DNA of 64,000 nucleotides, from positions 1,364,001 through 1,428,000 of the forward strand of contig JANFAH010000010.1 in the NCBI GenBank assembly GCA_024663395.1, given 5' to 3'. This DNA is from Pisolithus tinctorius (lineage: Eukaryota > Basidiomycota > Agaricomycetes > Boletales > Pisolithaceae). Of this stretch, positions 20,335 to 31,957 are shown one piece after another (within the stretch, counting starts at the first letter, position 1; the number at the start of each line of letters is the position of its first letter). The notes below the pieces were generated by a model. It was not told the origin of the DNA and did not search any database. It saw nothing but the letters and a program-made list of their open reading frames with translations. The position numbers and the translations under genes were made by a program.

Positions 20335-21890
20335 TAGGACTGTGAATAACTTACTGGGGTGGCCAGTCCATGGGCCAGGAGATGAATGATGGTTTGTTAC
20401 TTTGGATGGACCAGTGGATTGATTTCAGCTTGGTGCCCTTTGATGTTTGGCTTGTTGACTAGTTGATGGAGCTGGTGCAGCAAGTGTTGAAGTGGTGGGA
20501 AGGCTGGCAGTGTCTTCTGGGGATCATTGCCAGCAAGGCCTTGAATAGGAGGCTTTCTGCTGCATCTTGGACTTGTCTCCCCTCCCCTTGAACAAGCTGC
20601 ATGAGTGTTTGGTATAGTGGCATTGTCAGCATGCCCTGCCAGCTAGCAGCATTGTAGGAAAAGTCCAAGTAGCTGTATGATATGAGCTAGATGGCTTAGA
20701 TAACAACAATATAAATGAAGGGAACAAATTGCTTGTGCCAAGGGATTCTGGACTGCTGAGACTAGAAGGTGAGACCCAGCACTTTGTAGTGGTAGTGATT
20801 TGTGACATGTGTGGCATGGTCCATGGAGTAGTACTGGTGATGTGAGCAGTGCAAGTGGTGTGCAGAATTTGTGCATGGTGGTATGCAAAGCATGCATGTA
20901 GACAAAGTGGAAAAGAAACTTGTGGTGACCTTCTGAGTGCCAAAAGGTATCATTCTGTACCTAAGTACAGGGCTGTATAGTCCAGGCAAACCCAGAACCT
21001 AAGTAAGACAGGGTACAGGTACAGGAAAACTGTGCAACAGCACATACACATAAGACAGGCCAGAACAGAGGCCAAGGGTATACTACTAACAAAAAGGGGA
21101 CAGAGACTGTGTTAAAGGAAAGAGTCTGAAGGAAGGGAAGTGACTGGAGTACAGCAGCCATGGGTATAGCATTGCATGAGAGGGAGTGAGGGCATGGGAA
21201 GGTAGCAAGGTAAGTGGAAAGGCAGTGCATGAATTGCAGTGGATGCGAGAGGTCTGGGAACATAATGATAGTCATGGAATGGTAGATGATAGGGGCTTAC
21301 ATGTCCAAGGAATGTGGATTCCTTACACCTGCAGGGGACTTAGATGCTGACTGTCCCCAGTCAGCCATGTGGCATGGAGGACATAAATAGCTTGCTGTGT
21401 GGTGATGGCAAAGGTGTGGTGCTGAGGGTTTGAGAACACCAGCAAAGAAGTGAAGGAAGCATGGAGCCAAGGGACATGAGAAGACTGTTGAATGCCACAT
21501 ATAGGCATCTGGACTGATGACATAAGCACCTCATGGCTGCTAAGTATATAATTGTTAGTGCATGGCTCAAACCTTTGCATCATTCTGATTCTTTCCCTCC
21601 TCCCATCCATCTCTATAGTTCTAACCATGTCTGCTAACCATGCCCCCTGACTGTCACAACTCATTTGTGTGCTGACCCCTGACCCAGCAGAGGCAGAGAA
21701 GACCACATTGAAAGAACAGCTCACAGCTGTGTTGGCAGGGCTTATTGCAGAGGCACGGTGCATGCCTGACAACCACCAGAGTCTGCTGACTTTGACCAAG
21801 CTATGTGGTAGTTACCACAAAAGCAGTTACAGAATTCATGGCAACTACCACTTCCCAATATAGACAATGCCCCCTGAGTGACAACCTCTG
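20335..21890. other. Unassigned 1.5 kb between Tc1 and a TCACATGA element
   Basis: Several minus-strand frames of 65-158 codons occur, the longest at 21799-21323, but none shows a motif I recognise and they overlap one another in different frames. The sequence is CpG-poor. This may be decayed transposon or host DNA; no TIR, LTR or RNA gene was seen. Confidence 0.35.
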
Positions 21891-21989
21891 TCAGTGTTTG
21901 AAAAACATTCAGATTGGAATGTTTCCACAGCAGGTTACCCTGTCACAAATATTGATAATTTGCACCTGTACTGTGGCTATACAGATGAG

Positions 21990-23220
21990 CATGTGACCAG
22001 TAGATGTGATGGTCACATGATGAGTGACATAAGCAAGGATGACCCTAGATCATGTGATTTTTACATGATTGATTACATGATTGTGATCCTCTGGAGCATT
22101 CTCATACATAATTTATCATGATTGTGGGAAAATATGCATGTGACTTAATCAATGTCACATGACAAGGTACAATCATAGATCATCCAACCTATTACATAAT
22201 AATCACATGTCAGTTTCTCCCCAGAACACTTGGTTATGTAATGGGTCACATGATTGTGTGACAATAGACATGTGACCACTCCTGCAGCATCACATGACAA
22301 GATACAATTATAGATCATGTGACCCTTTACATAATGATCATGTGGCAATAACTCTCTGGACCATTGGCTTATGTAATAGGTCACATGACTGTACTCATCA
22401 TGTGATCTCACCTCTAGCACTCTGCATGTGACTCAATCCATATCACATGACCAGCAATCCCACCCCTATTCGCATGCTGGGCATTTGTGGCTGTGCTAAA
22501 AATGCGAATTGTGTCCCCACCCATTCAATTCTTGACATATGGATCTGAACTTTTGTGTGTAGAATAGGCTACCATGTTGCTACACATTGTCAAAGGCACA
22601 GCTGGGCTTGTCCAGTAGTTGCTGAGATATAATGGAAATGAAAATGCCAACAAGACATCACACCATTCATCTTACACATCCTTCATGCCATATCTGACAC
22701 TTCAGAAGGGTTGGACACATGCATATCAATTCACAGACAAAGTTTGGTGTCACCCCACTCAGATCTGAGAGAGCAAGATGCAAAATAAAGAGTCAAGAGT
22801 GTGGGAAAATGGGAAAAAGTCCCAAAATAACATATGGAGATTGTGAAAACATATCAAAAATGTGGATTTGCACACATCACAGTGACCCTGCCAACCCCAG
22901 ACTTTGGGTGAGGAATGCAGCAATATGGCCTACCATGTTGGCACCATGTGCTAAACAGTGACAAATCATCTGGATGATCATGTGGTTTATTATGTAATCA
23001 TATTTTCCCATCCTCCATGCCCTCAATCCCATCAAAAGGTCACATTTCATGATTTCACCAGTCAGGGATAAAAGCATTGCAATGCACTTTTCAGAAAGAA
23101 TAGGGTGTATCTCAGTGTGTATTGCTTTTTTTTGGCTGAACCTTAGTGCTCTGGAATGCTTAGAGTCACCCCTTTCCAATGGTATAGGTATCATGATTAT
23201 CTGTGCAGAATAGCCCAAGC
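21990..23220. mobile_element. Partial copy related to one arm of the 42-47-kb palindrome
   Basis: A TCACATGA array (21990-22450) is followed by sequence parallel to 43880-44360: both have TGTGGCTGTGCT, then CATTCAATTCTTGACATATG, a TTGATGAGATATAA- or TTGCTGAGATATAA-like block, and GCATGT/ATGCAATAC-type sequence, in the same order. There is no second arm. At about 23220 it joins copia element 2 abruptly, within its RNase H, so it probably truncated that element. No protein family is evident. Confidence 0.55.
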
Positions 23221-23229
23221 TACATCAGC

Positions 23230-24724
23230 AACAAGTCACACCTCACAAACATGGCAATGCTTTTGTCCCTCACTGTATTGTATGTCAATGTGCTTTGTGC
23301 AAGTGTGATAGCTGCCATCTTTTGTATGATGGCTGTCAGAATATAATGGAATGGGGTATTTGAGTGGGTGTAAAATCTCACTGATGGGTTGTCAAAGCCA
23401 TAGGCCCTCCTTGGCTGCATGGGTCACCGTGACATACTCTGCTTCTGCAGTTGAAAGTGTGATGAGTTCTTGTTTCTGTGAAGCCCAACTAACAGCTCCA
23501 CCATCTAGTAGGTAGGCATATCCGCTTATAGCATGTTGGCACTCCTGCGAAGCTCCATCTGCATCAGTATAGCCCTCGAGGCCTTGTTCTGAATTTCCGA
23601 ATGTCAAAGCAAGTGCTTTTGTGCCTGAGATATACCTGTAGATTCATTTCACAGCTTCCCAGTGAGTCATGTTGGGTGTGTTGTTGAACTGCATGACTGT
23701 GGAGACAGCAAATGCAATGTCAGGGTGTGTTCCAATGGCAAGGTGCATGAGGGAGCCAACAGTGGCATGGTAGGGTATGTTTTTTCATGCATGCAGATTC
23801 TTCAGCTGGCTGTGGAATTTCTCTATGGGAGAGTTTTATGCCAGGGTCCATCAGAATTGTGGCTGGCTTGCAGTCAGTGAGGTTGTATTTCATTAGGATG
23901 GCCTCAATGTATGACTGCTGTGACAGGGATATGGTGTAGGCTTCTCTATTCCATGTCACCTTCATTCCAAGTAGCCAACTGATGGGCCCTAGGTCAGAGA
24001 TTTTGAAACAAGTGTGGATTTCCTCTTTGAATGAGCAAATTAGCAGTGGGGAACTGCCTGTTACAGTGCAGTCATCAATGTGGCTGGCAAGGATGAGAAT
24101 TTCCAATCCTATGTGACCATAGAATACTCCCCAGTCTCTGTGTGCTCTGGTGAGCCCAAGATCTGCAAGGGTAGCACACAGCTTCTGGTACCACTGAAGT
24201 GCACCTTGTTTTGAGCCATATAATGTGATGTTTAAGTTCCCAACTGGACAGGAAAAATTCCGCCCTACAGCACAGCCCCCAGGGAGCTCCATGTAGATGA
24301 CTTCGCCATCTCCAAATTTGCCATTGAGGAATGCCAAGTGGAAATTGAATACATTGATATCCCAGTCATTGCATGCAGTGATTGCTAGTATGGTGCAGAG
24401 AGATGTGAGTCTTGCAATGGGAGCATATGTTTTGTCATAGTCAATGCCCTGGATCTGAGAGTAGCCCTTAGTGACTAGGTGGGCCTTGTACTTCTCAATT
24501 TCTCCAGCAGCATTGCATTTGATCTTGAAGACCCATTTGCATCCTACGATGTTTGCACCTTTGGGGCACTCAATGACATCCCAGGTATGTGCTTCCTCTA
24601 GGCTCCTTAATTCCACATTTATGGCATTTTGCCACTTTGGCCAGTCAGCTTGGAATTTTGCCTCATGGACTGTTGATGGGTCCAGCACTTCAGCTTTGGC
24701 CATCCCTGCCACCATAGCATACAT
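23230..24724 (-). pseudogene. Copia element 2: reverse transcriptase and RNase H
   Basis: The 334-codon minus-strand frame (24724-23720) contains KWQNAINVELRSLEEAHTW, then VGCKWVFKIK...HLVTKGYSQIQGIDYDKTYAPIAR, LAFLNGKF, and GSKQGALQWYQKL. The active-site box reads ASHIDDCTV where intact elements have YVDD. Both aspartates are kept, but Tyr-Val is His-Ile. A frameshift near 23730 leads to the RNase H part (23607-23392): EGYTDADGASQ with the catalytic aspartate and SWASQKQELITLSTAEAEYV. The region ends near 23230 at KHIDIQY, cut by the neighbouring element. Confidence 0.88.
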
Positions 24725-24784
24725 GATGTTAGTGTCATCTTCATCAGCAACTAGTTCTTCATTGAATACATAGGTAGCATTTTC

Positions 24785-25941
24785 TCAGGATATCGGGCTG
24801 TTTGGGTTGCTATCGCTCTCTTGGAGTTCTTTTACAAAGTTGAGAGGGATGCATCCATCATGAGTGCCTTCCCCTGTACATAGGCGCCTCATATAGTCTG
24901 ATTTGAAGTGCTGACAAGTGGAACAGTGAGGTTGAGGTGGAGGTGTTTTGAAATTTTCTCCAAGTGGGTCTGAAATGAGTCTTGGAATTTCCAAAGTTGC
25001 TTCAGTGGGTTGCTCAACTATCTGCAGGGCCTCAGAATTTCCTTGTGAAGCTGCAGAATTTCTTTCTGAGGCATCGGAATTCCCCTGCTCCCCCTCAAGC
25101 GGCACACCATGTGGTACAGACACATCTCAGCACTCAAAATGACACTTCATTCAATTCCAATTGCTTGTGTGTCAGGCCAGTAGATGCAGTGGCCATCGCT
25201 CTCAGGATCAAAACCTACCCAGTGTCCATCTCAGGCTTGCATGTCTAGCTTGGAGCTGGAGGTATTATGGACCTTGACACAACATCCCCAGACTGGAATT
25301 TTTGAGAGGTCAGGTGGTCTTTGGTAGAGCATTTCATAGGGAGTCTTGGTGCCTAGACAGTGAGTCGACAAGTGAGGTTTGAGCCAAGTAGCATGCATAA
25401 TGGCCTCCCCCCAGAGATTCTTGGGTAGGCCACTGGCATGAATCATCACATGTACATGCTCAATGAGTGTTCTGTTGAGTTGTTCTGCAACTCTGTTGTG
25501 TTCAGGGGTATCATGGACAGTTATACATCGTTCTGTGCCTCAGGATTTCAGATATTCCGAAAATTCCACACTAAGAAACTCTCCCCCACAATCTGAGCGA
25601 AGTTGCTTGACTTTGGTGTCAAACTGTGTATTCAGCCATGCTTCATAGGCCTTGTATGACATGAAGGTCTTGGCTTTCATCTTCTGGAGGTACAGCTTGG
25701 TGTAGTGGGTGTGGTCATCCATGAATGACATGTAGTACTGACTGTGGCCAAGGGTTTGGACTGGAGAAGGTCCCCAGAGATCTGTGTGGACCTCATCACC
25801 TAGATGTTCACAGTGAGGTGGGTCGCACTCCTTCACAATGGGCTTCTGAGTTGCTTTGGCATATTTGCATGAATTGCATGCACCCATGGTAGAATGCACT
25901 TCATCCAGCTTAATTCCAGTGATAGTACCATCCTTGAGCAT
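24785..25941 (-). pseudogene. Copia element 2: integrase
   Basis: The 25941-25540 frame has CNSCKYAKAT, the cysteine half of the zinc-binding module, then HTDLWGP with the first catalytic aspartate, FMDDHTHYTKLY, and LRSDCGGEF with the second. A stop after EYLKS is followed by HDTPEHNRVAEQLNRTL with the catalytic glutamate. The 25449-25231 frame continues with KTPYEMLYQRPPDLSKIPVWGC. All three catalytic acids survive, but the frame is closed by stops. The 25123-24785 frame is the Glu/Ser/Asn-rich linker to RT with repeated NSEAS-like units. Confidence 0.85.
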
Positions 25942-26216
25942 GTGCCAGATGGCTTTGGGAGTGATGTGGCCGAGCTGACATGTATCTCCTCTATGGTGAG
26001 GGATTCCATGGCCTTAGCTAGGCCTGAAAAGGGGTGACAAGCTCGTTTAAGGCAGTAGAGGCCTGTTTGCATCAGAATTTTGGCTACTTTCTTTTTCTGA
26101 GTGTTGAAAATTTGACAACACTTGTCTTGGAATAATGCTGCATACCCAGTGATGTCAAGTTTACTGACAGAAATGAGCATGATTCCCATCTTGGGAGAAT
26201 AGAGCATGTCCTTGAG

Positions 26217-27491
26217 TCAAATATGGGTTTGTGTAGTGCCATTTGGGAGTGAGATTGCAAGGTCACCTTTCCTGATGGCATGAAAGGTGTGATTGTCAGC
26301 AGCAGTGATAGGTTTAGGAATGATTGGCTTGTAGTTGAGGAATTTGCTGTGGTAGGAGGACATATGATGTGAAGCACTGGAGTCAAACAGGATGGTCTCC
26401 TCTGTGGAATTTAGGTTTTTGCCCATGAGGAGAACATGGTCATAGTTGTTCATGTATGTGTCTTCTTCATTGTTAATGATGTCCTGGGGGTTCAGAATTT
26501 CTTCCTCAGCAATTTCCATAAGCCAGTTGTCGTCCTGTGGGTGCACTAGCCAAACTCTGTCAGGTTCCAAGTCAGCACTGGTCTGCATGCTCGAGCTGGC
26601 TGATTCGCTGGCTGCAGTGGCTGCTTTTCCAGTGCCTTTCTCCTTCTTTTTCCCTTTCCCCTTGTTCTGGAACCGCTTGGGCACTTGCCCAGCTTTTCCA
26701 CCACCCTCTTCCCAGCATTGGTCTTTTGTATGACCTTTCTTTCCACAGTTTTCACAATTTGGCTTCTTTCCATCCTTTGCTGAGTAAGCTGCATCTTTGG
26801 AATTTCCAGAGTTTCTGGTGTTGCCCCTTTTTGTCTGCATTTGGCACCTATCATATTTGTCAGAAATTACTTTAATGATGAAGTCCAGAGATAGGTCCTT
26901 TTGCATGACTAGGGCCAAAGATGTCATAGCTGTGAGGTTGGAGTCATAAGAAGCAGGAAGTGAACTGAGGATGATGGCTGCAAAGTTGTTGTCTGTGATT
27001 GACTGTCCAAGTGCAGCAAGTTGTTCATGCAGTGTGTGCATCTTGTCAAAGTGAGCATGGACATTGCCTTTTTCCAAGCAGTGGGATTCTTGGAGTTTTC
27101 TCTGAAGGTCGATTGCAACAACACAAGAGCAGCTTTGGAAAAGGTCAGTGAGGACACCCCACACACTCTTCACAGTCTCTTCCTTCAGGACTTGAAGGAA
27201 CAGAGATTCCAGGAGTGACATAGCAATCACTTACTTGACATATCCATTGTCCTTTGCCCATTGCCAGAGTTTTTCTGGGTATTTGTTAACAAGTTTTTGC
27301 TCTGTGGCTGTGGGCTTCCAGGAGGCATCTTTCCCTGCTGAATGGTCCTCTGGTTTTGCATCCAAGGTGGTCAGGTGTCCAATCAGCCCTTTCAAACTGA
27401 TGGCCCATTCAATCCAAGCCTTGTAATATAGCCAGTTGCTTCCATCCACATTTAGGGTTGGGACTTGTAAGGAATGATTGTCTTTCACCAT
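26217..27491 (-). pseudogene. Copia element 2: gag, zinc knuckle and protease
   Basis: Starts at 27491 with a copia Gag N-terminus (LNVDGSNWLYYKAWIEWA). A TGA/TAA break at about 27231 separates it from the 337-codon frame 27230-26217, which has a UBN2-type gag core (VWGVLTDLFQS...LQRKLQESHCLEKGNVHAHFDKM...ILSSLPASYD). Then comes the knuckle CENCGKKGHTKDQC (C-x2-C-x4-H-x4-C), a lysine-rich stretch, and the protease box ILFDSSASHHMSS. The normal DSG is DSS, a change at the protease signature. A frame change follows at 26217, with protease/pre-integrase homology to 25970. Confidence 0.88.
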
Positions 27492-27499
27492 AGTTGGTA

Positions 27500-27800
27500 T
27501 TGATGCTGCATATTAACTCTTTCAGAATTAGAGTGCAAGAGTGGGGCTCATAACCTAACAAAGGTATGAGTTTCTCAGTGTATGAAGTAGTCACTGTATT
27601 AGTACCTAACGAAGGTATGAGTTTCTACACTACATCAGTACCAAGTAAATGAGTGGGAATCTAGCTATACTCACCTCAGTGTATGAAGTAGTCACTGAGG
27701 TGCAAAACAACAGTGCAGAAAATTTATAGTATGGTAATTAGTAAGCATGTTGACATCAGAATTTAATTCCAAGGGTCAGGGAGAAATTCTGAGCACTGAC
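27500..27800 (-). repeat. Leader/LTR-like region of copia element 2 with short direct repeats
   Basis: Upstream of the gag start (minus strand) the sequence ACCTAACRAAGGTATGAGTTTCT occurs twice (about 27554 and 27605) and TCAGTGTATGAAGTAGTCACTG twice (about 27573 and 27677). This may be remaining 5' LTR or leader. I could not define TG...CA ends or a primer-binding site. Confidence 0.35.
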
Positions 27801-27801
27801 A

Positions 27802-28152
27802 GTGAAACTCCGAGATGTCACCATAACTCCAGATCATGTACTTGACAGGGATACATGCCATTTTGTTGTTGCAGGCACCTTAGGACAACTCTGTGAGTAT
27901 CTCACCTGTTTCTTGATGGGATCTCTTGCTTTTCAGGATCCTGATGCTACTGTTGGACAGCTTCAGAATGGTACCTTTTCCATCATCATTGCTGTGGAAC
28001 TCATGGCTATGTTTTGTTTTTTAGTGAATGAGGGTACCCTTGGGCAGATTTGTGGATATCCCAGGATTGGGCATGCAGATTCCCTCCACTTGTTTTGCAA
28101 GGTACTCACTGCGTTCCTTTCTGTTGTCATGTCTCATATCATGGCATTCTGA
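27802..28152 (+). other. Unrecognised 116-codon ORF
   Basis: The frame contains two similar hydrophobic segments (AGTLGQLCEYL and EGTLGQICGYP) about 55 residues apart, suggesting a small internal duplication. No known domain was recognised. It lies between the copia leader and an LTR-like element and could be a chance frame. Confidence 0.2.
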
Positions 28153-28272
28153 GCACCTGTTTTTTGTTGATGAGTTGTTGTTTTGCCCCCTCCCTCATGA
28201 CCTTGGGTTCCTGTGTAGTTGAGCCACCTTTGGGTTGACTGGGGACAGTCAAGATCTCAAGTACCCCTGGGA

Positions 28273-28607
28273 TGTAGGGAATGTAATTTCCTTACCAGGG
28301 GAATTGCCTTACTTTGCTTGTTTTACTTCATTTTCATTATAGATACTTTTTTCTATGAGTTGCACTTAGATTTCGCATTTTTGGTCGCTTAGTCAGCAGT
28401 AGTGCTACATGTGTATGGTTTTTTCCTTTTAAAAAAATAGGACAAGAGATGAGTTTGAGCAGGTCGTTTCCCTGCACCCAGACAGCCATAGAAGCCCTCA
28501 GATGTCCCCTCCATCCTTGCACAGGCTATAGAAGCCCCTTTTGGCCTACTCATTCCCCTCAGATAATCCATCACCCAGTCATCACACTCATAAATCCTTT
28601 TCCTACA
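28273..28607 (-). mobile_element. TGTAGG/CCTACA LTR-like element, inverted copy
   Basis: Reverse complement of the element at 40647-40996 over essentially its whole length; shared blocks include GGCCTACTCATTCCCCTCAG and TTTCGCATTTTTGG. It starts TGTAGG and ends CCTACA. The flanks do not show a clean target duplication, unlike the 40647 copy. Confidence 0.65.
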
Positions 28608-28609
28608 TC

Positions 28610-29255
28610 ATAACATCACTAACTCCTCTCTTATTCTGTCTTCCCATTGCAGCCAATCAGGATGGTGATGAGCTTCAGCTAGCAAGCTGGGCTTGAGAGA
28701 TTCTGTCTCAGCAGTAATCTTGTCCATAGCCATAGCAAGGTTGACATGACATAGGTCATCATCCAAGTCTTCAATGATAGATGCAAGTAGGGCTGCAGCC
28801 TCTTCCTCCCCCTACAGCCTGACAGGGTGGGGGGGTCTTGAGAATGTCTGTTGAGGTAGTATTCCAGCTTTGCTTAAGGACACATATACAACATTGCTGT
28901 TGACAGAGGAGTATTGCAACCAGATTGCATACCAGCTAGGAGTATGCAAAACTGCAAGGGAGTGGGTGATTGGGTATGAGGCTCATAAAAGGTTTCATGG
29001 TTGTACAGGGATGCAGTACAAGACTCTGTGTATCCTTCCTTGCAGAATTGGGTGGGGGGTACCCAAGAGCCGATGCTGTGATTGGATTCTTGGTCCCACA
29101 ACTGATTTTCCTACAAGATGTCAGTCCTTTATTGTCAAAACAAATGGCAGGATGATGCACATAGTCATTCCATGTCTTGAGGGGAATAGAGTGAGGATCA
29201 AACTTGCCTTCATCCTAACACACAATAACAGCAATCAGCAACATAATGCATTCAA
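28610..29255. other. No gene assigned; 134-codon plus-strand ORF
   Basis: A 134-codon plus-strand frame at 28870-29274 has an even composition and several cysteines but no recognisable motif. It overlaps the 3' end of the chitin synthase remnant on the other strand. The minus strand of 28640-28830 may hold the decayed tail of the synthase, but the similarity is too weak to call. Confidence 0.25.
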
Positions 29256-29259
29256 GATT

Positions 29260-29863
29260 AAGCCACCTACATGAATGATGATCTTCTTGCCAGATTCTCC
29301 CAGTACGACATGCATGGCACCCCATGAGAAATTGTCCATACACCAAAATGAGTAGATTGGAAGCATGAATGAGAAAATTGGGATGGCCAAGATATAGAAA
29401 TCCATCCATCCATCTATGTCCCACTTGTGACACAGAATGAACACCAAGGCTTCCAAGCTGTACACAGTGGCAATCATGACAAGGGAGATGAAGGGGATGG
29501 TACTGTGCTTGTAAATGACCAACACAATCAAGTAGACAATCTGTAATCTTATAAGCATCATCACACTCCAAGGACAATGAATCAACCTACATATGTGATG
29601 TTGATGGGCTGAATCAGCATCAATATGAGATCAATCATGACAATGAAACACATGGAGAAGCAACAGAAACCACAAAGCTGATCCAGGAACATGAGTTCAC
29701 CAAGATTATGAATGGTCAAGTTGATCCAATGATGATGTTATGAGAGCAGAACCTTCCAAATGTCCAGAGTGACCATCTCAGCATGAGCATTCCTGTTAAA
29801 TTGTGTCTTGTCCATTGGGAAGTGTTTGAGCAATAGGGTTGTCAAATAATGATCTTCTCTGAG
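29260..29863 (-). pseudogene. Chitin synthase (Chs3-type), C-terminal part of split gene
   Basis: The minus strand encodes the end of the catalytic region and the C-terminal membrane domain of a division-2 chitin synthase, a plasma-membrane enzyme polymerising UDP-GlcNAc. From the gypsy-1 insertion onward it reads a HFPM.KTQFxRxAHA-like stretch, a position where QRRRW is expected but a stop and HHHW stand, [39 protein letters not shown], further hydrophobic helices, and PIYSFWCMDNFSWGAMHVVLG then ESGKK, a hallmark of the family. The stop and loss of QRRRW make it non-functional. The upstream part is at 33992-34480. Confidence 0.85.
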
Positions 29864-30577
29864 TGTCATAACTGTGCATTCACACTAAGCCCTTACTCAC
29901 TCCGTGCTCCACTCCGCTGGTCGTTCACTCACTCCACACCAACTCCGCCCAACTTCTGTTGGTTGCGAACCATCTCCGCTCCGACTGCTGTTGGACTTGT
30001 GTCGCTCTCCTACCAGACCGAGCGGTCCGTCCTCTGAGGGGTCATGTGACTACCTTCGCAGTCAGGTACTCCGCAGCGCGCTCACCGCATGGTCCAGCGC
30101 CTGGACTGCTGCCTTTTCTGGATGTTCTGTGTTACCCGTTCGTATGTCCTCCGTCTACCCTTCATTCGTCGTCCAGGAAATTTTACTTGAAAACTTATGA
30201 GTCTCCGTATGTCAGTTCTGATTCCGGTTACTGTACCTCCGTAGCAGTATAAAGACATGTACTGTACTCCGCTGTTCCTCAGTACGAATATCAACTTAGT
30301 TCCTACTCCCTCTGATTCCGTCTTCTGCCTGTCGGAGTTATCTCCGACTCTCTGTCTGTACTCTCCCTCTGAAATACGAGGGCTGAGATCGTGCAAGGGG
30401 GTAGCGCACGAGCTAAACCCGACGCCCTCACTCCGCTCTGCCTTTGTCTCGGTGGTCTTCGTTCCTGCTGACACTCTGCTAGTCGGAGTTCTGTTCTTCT
30501 GTGTCAGACTTGCTTCCAGACCCTCCTCTAGACCTTGTTTAGCGTCGGAGTTGGTCGGAGTAGGCCCAGACTTGACA
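29864..30577 (+). repeat. 5' LTR of gypsy element 1
   Basis: 714 bp, starting TGTCATAACTGTG and ending ACTTGACA. A TATA-like motif (AGTATAAAGAC) lies at about 30246 and would place transcription start in the last half of the LTR. Frames across it are not genes. Solo relatives are at 17695-18412 and 51995-52728. Confidence 0.92.
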
Positions 30578-30638
30578 GTATATTCGTACTCGCACTTGTA
30601 CGGTCTCCTTTTCTGTCTTCCAAAAAACTTACGCCATC

Positions 30639-31922
30639 ATGAGAACTCAAGCTCAATCCCAAAGAGAGGTCGCTGAGAACCTCGCTGCAGCGCTAGCTAA
30701 TCCGTGTCGACTCCCTTCCGCTGTCGAACAGTTCCAATCCTTCTCTGCTCGACGCCGCTCTCGCGCTGAAGGCGAAAGCGCTTCGCAAGCTGGTCGCTCC
30801 GACCTCCACCCATCAGCTTTCCATACTCCATCTCCTCGTAACCGAGATGATGGACCCGACCCCGACCCTGACTATCCTGACGGTGATCCCGACGGCGGGG
30901 GCAGCGGTGACGGGGATATCCCCGAAGACCCGGCTGAGCCGCCAGAGGATCCCCTCGTAGCTCTTGCCAGAGCTGTCCATGCACTTGCGTGGTCTAGTTC
31001 GCACACTGGGGACTCTGCTCCGAAAACCAAGGTCCACGAGCCTGACACCTTCGATGGCTCCGACCCCAAAAGACTCCGCGAGTTCCTCGTTCAATGCGAG
31101 TTGAACTTCCAAGACCACCCTCACGCATTCCACTCCGACAGAGCTAAGGTTACCTTCGCTCAATCCTATCTTAAGGGTATGGCCCTGGCTTGGTTCGAGC
31201 CAGATCTGCTAAACCCCAACAACTATGACCGCCCGCTCTGGATGGACGACTACCATGAGTTCTTACAAGAGCTCACAGCTAATTTCGGTCCGCACGATGC
31301 TATAGCGGATGCCGTCCAGCAACTCGAGAACCTTACCATGAAGGACGGTTCTCGTATTACCAAATATGTCGTGGAGTTCAATCGCTGGGCTTCACAGGTC
31401 AAGGACTACGGTGTCGGTGCACTCCACCACCACTTCTATAGTGGACTTCCAGACCGCATCAAAGACAAGATCGCTCGTGTCGGTAAGCCTTCTACCCTCG
31501 CACAACTCTGCGAACTCGCCCAAACCATCGATGCACGCTACTGGGAGCGCAAAGCAGAGATCTCGCGCACCACCAAGTCCGCCTCCAACAAGTCGCAGTC
31601 CTCAAACTCCGACAACAAAAGTAAATCGTCGTCCTCCGCCTCTGCTCTGAAGTCCGACGCCAAGGGCAAGGGCAAACAGAAAGATCTGCCCAAGTCCGAC
31701 GCATCCAAGTCCGATATTGCTCACCTTCTGGGCAAAGATGGCAAACTCACCTCCGCTGAGCGCCAGCGCAGGATGAAGAACAACCTCTGCCTCTTCTGTG
31801 GCGAGGCTGGCCATTCCGCCAAGGACTGTCCCAAGTCCACCTCTCACGCAGCCAAAGCCCGTGCAGCTATGGCTGAAACTCCGCCTACTCCGCCTGCGGA
31901 GAAGGCAGAGTCAAAAAATTAG
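30639..31922 (+). CDS. gag: Gypsy element 1 Gag (capsid plus CCHC knuckle)
   Basis: An uninterrupted 427-residue frame beginning at the first ATG after the LTR and leader. Residues about 60-110 are acidic and Asp/Pro-rich. Residues about 125-290 form a Retrotrans_gag-type capsid: [14 protein letters not shown] [41 protein letters not shown], and [17 protein letters not shown]. Residues 300-360 are Ser/Lys-rich. The zinc knuckle [14 protein letters not shown] is at about 384-397. Gag assembles the particle and packages RNA. It ends at a TAG immediately after an A-rich slippery sequence, and pol follows in the -1 frame. The gag of gypsy element 2 (53363-54712) is a decayed relative. Confidence 0.95.
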   Translation: MRTQAQSQREVAENLAAALANPCRLPSAVEQFQSFSARRRSRAEGESASQAGRSDLHPSAFHTPSPRNRDDGPDPDPDYPDGDPDGGGSGDGDIPEDPAEPPEDPLVALARAVHALAWSSSHTGDSAPKTKVHEPDTFDGSDPKRLREFLVQCELNFQDHPHAFHSDRAKVTFAQSYLKGMALAWFEPDLLNPNNYDRPLWMDDYHEFLQELTANFGPHDAIADAVQQLENLTMKDGSRITKYVVEFNRWASQVKDYGVGALHHHFYSGLPDRIKDKIARVGKPSTLAQLCELAQTIDARYWERKAEISRTTKSASNKSQSSNSDNKSKSSSSASALKSDAKGKGKQKDLPKSDASKSDIAHLLGKDGKLTSAERQRRMKNNLCLFCGEAGHSAKDCPKSTSHAAKARAAMAETPPTPPAEKAESKN

Positions 31923-31957
31923 TCCGCTCCTCCAGGGAGCTCGCACAACCTGGAGGA
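31913..31957 (+). promoter_or_regulatory. Probable -1 ribosomal frameshift signal, gypsy element 1
   Basis: In the gag frame the heptamer A AAA AAT (31913-31919) directly precedes the TAG. An 8-nt spacer leads to a 9-bp perfect stem (31928-31936 with 31949-31957), extendable by two pairs past a one-base bulge, closing a 12-nt loop. A -1 slip enters a frame that is open from 31919 through the protease and RT. The same arrangement with a different stem sequence is found at 54703-54750. Confidence 0.8.

Noticed and set aside
28870..29274. A host gene of 134 codons on the plus strand
   Set aside because: No motif recognised, and it overlaps the chitin synthase remnant on the opposite strand; kept only as an unassigned ORF.
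29904..30676. Plus- and minus-strand frames of 97-139 codons inside the gypsy-1 LTR, and again at 33300-34045
   Set aside because: They lie in duplicated LTR sequence in several overlapping frames on both strands and are CG-rich artefacts rather than genes.
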